DNA of 64,000 bases from Planctomycetota bacterium (GTDB lineage Bacteria; Planctomycetota; J058; JAJDCQ01), in contig JAJDCQ010000099.1 in NCBI GenBank assembly GCA_029260755.1, forward strand, positions 47,211-111,210, read 5' to 3'. The notes below the pieces were generated by a model. That model saw only the letters and a program-made list of their open reading frames with translations, searched no databases and was not told the origin of the DNA. The position numbers and the translations under genes are program-made. Positions 1 to 6,400 of the stretch are shown here, piece after piece (position 1 is the first letter of the stretch; every line of letters begins with the position of its first letter).

Positions 1-204
1 GAGCGTCGTGATCACCATCGCCGCGACGCCGGCGCCGATCCCGTAGAGGATGGATCCGGTGGCGTACCAGACGCCTCCCCCGACGCCGACGGTCACGACG
101 AGGTCGATCACCCCGAAGATCGCCCGGAACAGGAGCGGGGCGTCGGTCGTGCTGCCCTGGCCCGGCGCCTGGAGCTGGATGCGCTGCGGTGGGTGGTCGG
201 ACAT
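1..204 (-). CDS. Membrane protein, N-terminal part only (runs off the window)
   Basis: The frame opens at an ATG ending at 204 and stays open to the window edge, giving 68 residues that begin MSDHPPQRIQLQ. Residues about 27-68 are strongly hydrophobic (IFGVIDLVVTVGVGG, then YGIGAGVAAMVITTL), which fits one or two membrane helices after a short cytoplasmic tail. The family cannot be told from this fragment. It is divergent from the DCC-family gene, with about 107 bp between the two starts that would hold both promoters. Reading the opposite strand here gives an Arg-rich shadow without such a hydrophobic pattern. Confidence 0.6.
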   Translation of the reverse strand, partial: MSDHPPQRIQLQAPGQGSTTDAPLLFRAIFGVIDLVVTVGVGGGVWYATGSILYGIGAGVAAMVITTL

Positions 205-311
205 CGGCGGCCTCCGGATCGTCGGCGAGTATCGCAATTCGCGGCGCGGTCCGCGAGGGTGTGGCTCCCCGGTGGCGGCCGGTGAGGGCGGGCGGCTAAG
301 CTCGACCCGCG

Positions 312-809
312 ATGAGCAAGCAGCCGTCCGAAGGCGCGAGCGCGACGAAGGCCGCCGTCCTCTGGGACCGTCACTGGGTCCTCTGGGATGGTGTCTGAAA
401 CTTCTGACGCCGGAGCGTCGCCTGGGTCAGGTGGCTCGACACCGAAGGGAAGTTCCGCGACGCGGCCTATCAGGACGCGCCGACGCCGCCGATGACGCCC
501 GCGCTGTTCGAGGCGTGCGTCCACGCGGCGCACGTGATCACCCGGACCGGCGAGGTGATCCGGGCGGGCGCCGCCGGGCTGTTCATCATGCGCGAGCTCG
601 GGTTCCGCCGGAGCGCCCTGACCCTCGGGCTGCCGCCGTTCCTGCCGTTCGTCGAGCTCGGCTACTGGCTCATGGCCCGCAACCGTCGTCGAGCGGGCGG
701 TTTGCTCCGGCGCTGGCCGCCCGGCTACGGTCCGGACGGCGAGCCGCCGGCGCCGGGGACGCGCGGGGCGTTGGCCCCTCCGCCGCCCGTCGAAGGAGTC
801 GCGGGATGA
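312..809 (+). CDS. DCC-family (DUF393) thiol-disulfide oxidoreductase-like protein, candidate selenoprotein with two in-frame TGA codons
   Basis: Read from the ATG at 312 the protein would be 165 residues if TGA at 396-398 and 405-407 are read through. The sequence around them is LWDGV-TGA-NF-TGA-RRSVAW. DCC/DUF393 proteins have a signature of the type DGVCNxC at exactly this place, so both stops fall on the two redox cysteines. The rest is a full-length family member: ...WLDTEGKFRDAAYQ, ...AAHVITRTGEVIRAG, ...LPPFLPFVELGYWLMARNR. This supports one continuous gene encoding a UxxU redox site. A hairpin with a GGU apical loop lies 17 nt beyond the second TGA. The stop overlaps the next start (ATGA at 806-809), so the two genes are coupled. 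Without Sec insertion only a 28-residue peptide, or an internal start at 492, would be made. A decayed pseudogene is the alternative, but two hits exactly on the CxxC codons argue against it. Confidence 0.75.
411..438 (+). promoter_or_regulatory. Candidate bacterial SECIS hairpin
   Basis: Just 3' of the second in-frame TGA (405-407) the coding strand can fold as GAGC (413-416) with GCTC (434-437), an internal loop, then CCTG (421-424) with CAGG (428-431), closed by a GGT loop at 425-427. Bacterial SECIS elements are hairpins within the coding region with a G/U-bearing apical loop roughly 16-37 nt after the UGA; this loop is 17 nt after the second TGA and 26 nt after the first. An alternative fold, GACGC/GCGTC around CGGA (406-419), overlaps the TGA itself. 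Found by eye; no energy calculation was made. Confidence 0.5.
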
Positions 810-1921
810 AGATCCGGGCTGCCGTCCTGAACGGTCTCGACGAGGCGTTCCGCATCGAGACGCTGCAGCTCGCCCCGCCGGGGCCCGGCGAGGTGCTCGT
901 CCGGGTCGAGGCGTGCGGCGTCTGCGCGAGCGACTGGAACCTCGTCACCGGCGCGACGAAGCACGCCCTGCCGCTCGTCCCCGGGCACGAGGGGGCCGGC
1001 GTGATCGAGGCGGTCGGCCCCGAGGCCGGGCGGCTGAAGGCGGGCGACCCGGTGATCCTCAACTGGGCGCCGGGGTGCGGCGGGTGCTTCCAGTGCCTCG
1101 ACGCGCGGCCGGCCCTGTGCGAGGTGAACACGCGACCGATCTGGAAGGGGACGCTCCTCGACGGGAGCTGTCGCCTCTCGCGAGACGGCGGGGAGGCGGT
1201 CCATCACTGGTGCGGCCTGTCCTGCTTCGCCGAGCGCGCCGTCGTTCCCGCCGCGAGCTGCTTCGTCCGGCCGGCCGATGTCCCGCCCGAGGTGGCCGCC
1301 CTCATCGGCTGCGCGGTGACGACGGGGGCCGGCGCGGCGCTCGAGACGGCCGAGGTTCGCCCGGGCGAGAGCGTCCTCGTCTACGGGGCGGGCGGCGTCG
1401 GGCTGAGCGTCGTCCTGGGCGCGCGAGTGGCCGGCGCGGCGCAGGTGATCGTCGTCGAGCGGAGCGAGGCGCGGGCGGAGGCGGCGGTGCAGCTCGGCGC
1501 GAGCGTCGGGCTCATCGATGACGACGACACCGTCGCCGAGGTCCGAGCCCGGACGGGCGGGCGCGGCGCCGACGTGGCGATCGACGCGACGGGGGCGCCC
1601 GGCGCGCAGGCGCGCTGCCTCGACGCGACGCGCCCCGGCGCCCGGATCGTCTTCGTCGGGTTCCCCCGGCAGGAGGCGACCCTCGCCCTCGGCACGGCGA
1701 GGCTGACCCGCGAGGCGAAGCAGATCCGCGGCGCCTACTACGGCGGCGGCAACCCGCCGCGCGAGTTCGCCCGGCTCGTGCAGCTCTACCGGAGCGGGGC
1801 GCTCCCGCTCGACAGGCTCGTCGGCCGGCGCTGGGCGCTCGATGAGATCAACGAGGCGTTCGCGGAGCTGGTCGCGGCGAGCTCGCCCCTGCGCGGCATC
1901 GTCACGTTCCCCGGCGGGTAG
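806..1921 (+). CDS. Zinc-dependent medium-chain alcohol dehydrogenase (class III-like)
   Basis: A 371-residue NAD(P)-dependent alcohol/aldehyde oxidoreductase of the MDR superfamily. Catalytic zinc ligands are visible as Cys40 (CGVCASD), His61-Glu62 (GHEGAG) and Cys169 (GCAVTTG). The structural zinc lobe is intact with Cys91, Cys94, Cys97 and Cys105. The Rossmann loop GAGGVG is near residue 194, followed by an acidic residue in VVER that suggests NAD preference. The layout resembles S-(hydroxymethyl)glutathione or aryl-alcohol dehydrogenases, but the substrate cannot be assigned. The start is the ATG at 806, with AAGGAG nine bases upstream; that ATG overlaps the stop of the DCC-family gene, implying translational coupling and possibly a shared redox role. 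Confidence 0.9.
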   Translation: MKIRAAVLNGLDEAFRIETLQLAPPGPGEVLVRVEACGVCASDWNLVTGATKHALPLVPGHEGAGVIEAVGPEAGRLKAGDPVILNWAPGCGGCFQCLDARPALCEVNTRPIWKGTLLDGSCRLSRDGGEAVHHWCGLSCFAERAVVPAASCFVRPADVPPEVAALIGCAVTTGAGAALETAEVRPGESVLVYGAGGVGLSVVLGARVAGAAQVIVVERSEARAEAAVQLGASVGLIDDDDTVAEVRARTGGRGADVAIDATGAPGAQARCLDATRPGARIVFVGFPRQEATLALGTARLTREAKQIRGAYYGGGNPPREFARLVQLYRSGALPLDRLVGRRWALDEINEAFAELVAASSPLRGIVTFPGG

Positions 1922-1947
1922 GGGGAAGGGGGACGGGGAAGGGGCGG

Positions 1948-3225
1948 TCAGCCCTGCTGCTCGGCCCTCTCGCGCGCCTCGTCCTCGAGGCGCTCGAGGA
2001 GATCCTCGCGGGCGTCCTTGGCCTTCGCGCGCGTCTCGACGTCGGTGCCCGGGTCGTTCTCGATGCTCGAGAGCAGATCGAGGCTCGAGGCGTCGCCGAC
2101 GTCCTCGAGCGCCCGGATCGCGTCGCGCTGGGCGCCCGGGTCGGGATCGTTCAGGGCCGCGTCGTGGAGCCGCGGCCGCGCGAGGTCGGGCTCGGCGCCG
2201 CGGAGCTCGCGGTAGGCGGCCTCGCGGATGTCGGGGTTGTCGTCGCGGCTCAGCGACAGGAGCGCGTCGGTCTCGCCGGGGCGCTCGGGGTCGAGCGAGC
2301 GGACGGCTCGCTCGCGGACGTCCTCGGCCTCGTTCGGGTCGGCGGCGATCCGCGCGATCGACTCGCGGGCGGACGCGCTGCCCTGGATGTCATCGAGCTT
2401 CTCGACGACCTCCTCCCGGACGTCTTCGTCCTCGTGGCGGTAGAGGTCGTTCAGGACCGGCTCGGCGGCGGCCTGCCCGGCGCCGTCATCGTTCAGGGCG
2501 AGCGCCTCGATGAGCTCCTGGGCGAGGTCGCCGTCGGTCTCGCCGGCGAGCACGTCGAGGATCGACTGATTCATGCCGGCCGTCGTCTCGGGCGACATGC
2601 CCGGGATCCGCGCCGCCCAGTGGAGGAGCTCGACGGCGAAGCCGCGGCTGTCGTCGCCGTCGTCGCCGAGGATCTCGAAGAGCGACTCGAGCGCCTTGTC
2701 CCGGTCGGCCAGGAACCGGAGCATCTTCGGCATCAGCTCCGCCTGGAGCGCCTCGGCCTCGGCGTCCGCGCCCGCCTCCTCGGCCTCGTCGTGCTTCTTC
2801 CGGAGGGCGAGGAGGTCGCGGAGGACCGCCCGGGTCGAGTCGGGGCCGAGCTCCGCCGTCGTCCGCTCGAGCCGCTCGCGGAGCAGCGTGTTGCGGACGT
2901 CCTCCTCCTCGAGGCGCGCCTCGTAGTCGGCGACGCGCTCGCGGAGGGCCGCGAGCTCGTCGGTCAGGCCGGCCGGGTTCGGGATCTCGGCGTGGGGGAG
3001 CGAGGAGGACCCGGCCGCGCCGGCCGCGCGCTCTCCGTCACCGCCCTCGTTGGTGGCGCCGCCGGGGAGGGGTGAGCCGTCCGCGGCGAAGCTCGCGTCG
3101 ATGGTGCCCGCGATGGTTCGCGCATCCTGGCTGCGGCCGTCATCGCGGAACGCGACGAGGAACAGGACCAGATTGAGCCCGATCGAGAGGGCGAGCAGAA
3201 CGAACAGGAGTGGCGGGCGCTGCAT
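1948..3225 (-). CDS. Membrane-anchored coiled-coil protein with HEAT-like repeats
   Basis: 425 residues. The N-terminus (LLFVLLALSIGLNLVLFLVAF) is one membrane anchor or uncleaved signal. A low-complexity linker follows, then a heptad-rich stretch at about 80-165 (ELAALRERVADYEARLEEEDV and onward) that should form a coiled coil. The remainder is a run of short alpha-helical repeats (for example VREEVVEKLDDIQGSASARES, then RERAVRSLD) typical of HEAT/armadillo scaffolds that bind other proteins. The protein probably sits outside the cytoplasmic membrane. It is convergent with the alcohol dehydrogenase, 26 bp away. A TATGAT hexamer lies at 3239-3234, only 8 nt before the ATG, and could be a -10 box. 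No enzymatic motif is seen. Confidence 0.85.
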   Translation of the reverse strand: MQRPPLLFVLLALSIGLNLVLFLVAFRDDGRSQDARTIAGTIDASFAADGSPLPGGATNEGGDGERAAGAAGSSSLPHAEIPNPAGLTDELAALRERVADYEARLEEEDVRNTLLRERLERTTAELGPDSTRAVLRDLLALRKKHDEAEEAGADAEAEALQAELMPKMLRFLADRDKALESLFEILGDDGDDSRGFAVELLHWAARIPGMSPETTAGMNQSILDVLAGETDGDLAQELIEALALNDDGAGQAAAEPVLNDLYRHEDEDVREEVVEKLDDIQGSASARESIARIAADPNEAEDVRERAVRSLDPERPGETDALLSLSRDDNPDIREAAYRELRGAEPDLARPRLHDAALNDPDPGAQRDAIRALEDVGDASSLDLLSSIENDPGTDVETRAKAKDAREDLLERLEDEARERAEQQG

Positions 3226-3243
3226 CGTCTTCGATCATACCAG

Positions 3244-3444
3244 ATGCACGCTCCCGTGGTGATTGCGAGGCCCCCCTCGCGAAGCTCGTCCGGCGGAGCC
3301 GCCTCGTCTCGGCGCTGGCTGGCCGTCGCCGTGACCGCCGCCGTGGTCGGCGGCGCGCCGCCGACGCAGGTCCTCCGCGAGACGGAGGAGGCGACGGGAC
3401 TGGGCATTCCCGAAGGCGAGCTCGACCCGGTGCCGACGGACTAG
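3244..3444 (+). CDS. Small hypothetical protein with a hydrophobic segment
   Basis: A 66-residue ORF in an otherwise empty gap. Its codons have the strong G/C third-position bias of neighbouring genes, and it is not antisense to another gene. A basic region (SSRRW) precedes a short hydrophobic stretch (LAVAVTAAVVGGA) that could be a weak signal sequence, followed by an acidic tail (GIPEGELDPVPTD). No Shine-Dalgarno is obvious before the ATG. It may be a small exported protein or a chance ORF; there is no family match I recognise. Confidence 0.35.
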   Translation: MHAPVVIARPPSRSSSGGAASSRRWLAVAVTAAVVGGAPPTQVLRETEEATGLGIPEGELDPVPTD

Positions 3445-3453
3445 TGGTCGACT

Positions 3454-6400
3454 CTACTTGCGCTCGACCGGCGGGTCATCGGACCCGGCGGGTCCGTCGG
3501 CGCTCCACCGGATGACGCCCGTCTCGTCGATGAAGAACGAGCGTGTCCCCGTGACGCCAAGGTGGATCGGGGCTGCCGTCGCCGACCACTCGAACTCGGA
3601 GTCCTTCATGAGCAACACGGCGAATCGATAGCCGCTCTTCCTGCCCGAGCCGAGCACCGAGTCGATGAATCCGACCTCGGTCAGCTCCTGGAGCGTGCCG
3701 AAGTCATGTTCGCCGTCCTTCTCCGTGTCGGCCTCCCGAAACAGCGTTTGCGCAGTCTGGAGCGTTCGGAGTGACGCGATCGCCGCCGCCTCGTTGCCGT
3801 CGATGCGAGCGCGCAGCAGCACCTCGAACGCGGCCCCGTAGCGGGACTCGATCGGGCGCACGTCTCTCGCGAACGAGTCGGCGTCGAATCGATGGGACTC
3901 GGTCGTCGTGCGCTCCACGAGACGTCGCGCGGCGGCCTCGGTCGCCTCGTCACCGAGGGCGGCGGCGAAGACGATGACGGACCTCGCCAAGAGTTCGGCC
4001 AGCTCTCGCGAGGTGCTCGCCGTCGCCGCTCTCGCAAGACCGCCGATCAAAGCCTGAAGGGCCTCTTCATCTTCGTCGGCAGGAGGCGATCCTGCCGGGT
4101 CGCGCAGCTTCTCCGCGACCTCGGCGACACGATCAGCGAGGAGCGACAGGTCAGCGAGCGACTGGCTCGGGAGGGCCTCTCGGAGCTCGCGGACCTGTTC
4201 GGTTAGATCCGAGGCGCCGGCGTACGTGAGTGCGCCGAGCAGGCTCACATGTGCGTCGAGGCGCCGAACGTCGTGGTCGATTCGAGCCCGGATCGGATCG
4301 ATGTCTCTGGCGCGCGAGAGGCTGCGGGCGATCTCGCTCGCGATGAGCTTCGTCGCGGTAACCTGACCCGCGATCCAGAGCGCTAGCTCGAAGGTGCCCT
4401 CGCGCTCACCAGGGGCGCGCCAGTGGCTGTTTCGCGCACTCAGCTCCACGAGCTCGAACATTGGAGCGACCGAGTGGCCCGCATCGACGAGGTCGACGGG
4501 AACGGACGCGTGGCAACGGCCGCAGCGAGACGCCCAGACGTTCACGTCGTCGAGGCGGTCGCCGCGGCCGGGCTCGAGTGACTTGGATACGTGGGAGCCC
4601 AGCCACTCGGACGCCGGGCCGTGGCAGGCCTCGCACCCGACGCCCTCGTGGAGGTCGAACCCGTCGGCCTGGAGGCCGGATTCGAGGGCGGCGGGTCTGT
4701 GGTCATTGGCAGACGTCGAGTGGCAGCTCAGACAGCGCCCACTCTCGTAGGCGGCCTCGTTCGTCCCGGCAGGTTCGTTGATTCCCGTCATGATCTTGGC
4801 CGAGCGGGGATCGTCGATGAGACGTCTCGCCGCGGCGAAGTGGCGGTTACGGGCGCGGCCCGTCTCCGGGTCGATCGCGGTCCAGCGGAGGTGCTCGTCG
4901 AGGGGCGGTCTCGCGGCTCGCGGTTGGGGTCGGCCGTGACAGTCGCTCCCAGCACACGCACGGCTGCCAACGAACGCGGGCTCGTCGTCCTCGGTCGGCT
5001 CGCGCCGACGGCGGACGACCGACTCGATCTCGCGCGAGATCGCCTCGATGGCTTCGGGCGTGGGCAGCGCCTCCGGAGGAATCGCGGCCAAGGATCGGGC
5101 GACGCGCTCCATCGCCTGGACGGTGTCCACGAAGCGGAGCTCTGTCGTGAGCTTCGCTCTGCCGCCTACCCGGCCGGCATCCGGAGGCGGAAACTCGACG
5201 ATGACGGGATCCCACTCGAGAGTCATGATCTCCGCAGGATCGAGTTTCCTGACGGTCGGATCGGAGGTGCCTGTCCGAAGCTCGGTGTCATCGCTGAATC
5301 TAGTCACGAGCTCGGCCTCGAACCGAACCCGGACGGCTCGGCGAGTCCGGATTCCCTTCGGGTCGCCCTCGTCGTGTCTTGGAGGAAGACGTGCGAGACG
5401 TCCGCTCCCCGGACGTGGGACGACGATGAGGCCTCGAAACTCCTGCAAGCCCTTCAACCTGCGCTCACGCGGTGCGTCGGCATCGTAGAGGGCGACCGCG
5501 CCTTGCTCGGTCTCGAGCGACCCCCTCGCCTCTCTCCACTCTCCTCCCGGGTCCTCGTATTGAGCCGTGAGGACGACTCTCGCCCAGTAGCGGCCCTTGA
5601 AGCGGCGAGCGTCCGTCTCGAAGCTCACCGCTCCCGTGATCTCGAGGTCGGGCGCCGGGGCGGTCGTGCTCCAGAGGGACGACCAGAGAGAGTCGAGGGC
5701 CTGAAGCGTCTCGCGCGGGGCGCGTCCTCGGGCAGTCTCGTCCTGCGCGATCGCCAGGAGCAGCAGCTCGACGTCCTGGCGGCGAAGCGGGATCCAGGGG
5801 ACCTCCTCGACGAAGCGCTCGACGATCCGGAACGCCTCGAAGCCCTCCTCGGCGGTCATCAGGATCGGCTTCGCGAGGATGGCGTCGAGCCGGTCTCGGG
5901 CGGCCGGGTCGATCATCGTCGCGATGCGGCGGAAGAGCGTCCAGCGGCGGAGCAGCTCGACGCGGGGCTTCTCGGCCCGCCTCGGCTTGCCGGTCTCGAG
6001 CTCGTCGATGAGCCAGCCGGCGGCGGCCCGGAAGGCGGCGGCCTGTCCGGCCATCCAGAGCCTCGCTCCGAAGTGCGGCGTCTCGGCCTCGAAGTCGCGC
6101 CAGTGGCTGATCTGCTCCGAGGCGGAGACCACCTCGAAGGCGTCGAGGCCGGGGTGACCGGCGGCGAGCAGGTTCGTGTCGACGGCGAGGTGGCAACGGG
6201 CGCAGGCGTCGACCCAGGTGCCGGGGTCGCGAAGGCTCCGCATGCCGAACTTGCGGTGGAGCAGCTCGGGCGTCTGCTGCGCCGTCCAGCCGCGGTCGGC
6301 GTGGGCGGAGATCCACTCGGCGGCGAGGCCGTGACACGCCTCGCACCCGACGCCCTCGTCACGGATCGCGGCGAGGCGTTTCTCCTCGGGAGCTCTCAGG

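Noticed and set aside
492..809. A stand-alone 105-residue gene starting at ATG 492
   Set aside because: The family-conserved sequence extends upstream in the same frame to 312 through the two TGA codons, so 492 is an internal methionine.
312..809. DCC gene as a simple pseudogene
   Set aside because: No frameshift, the frame and codon bias are intact, and the only stops are the two TGA codons exactly at the CxxC cysteines.
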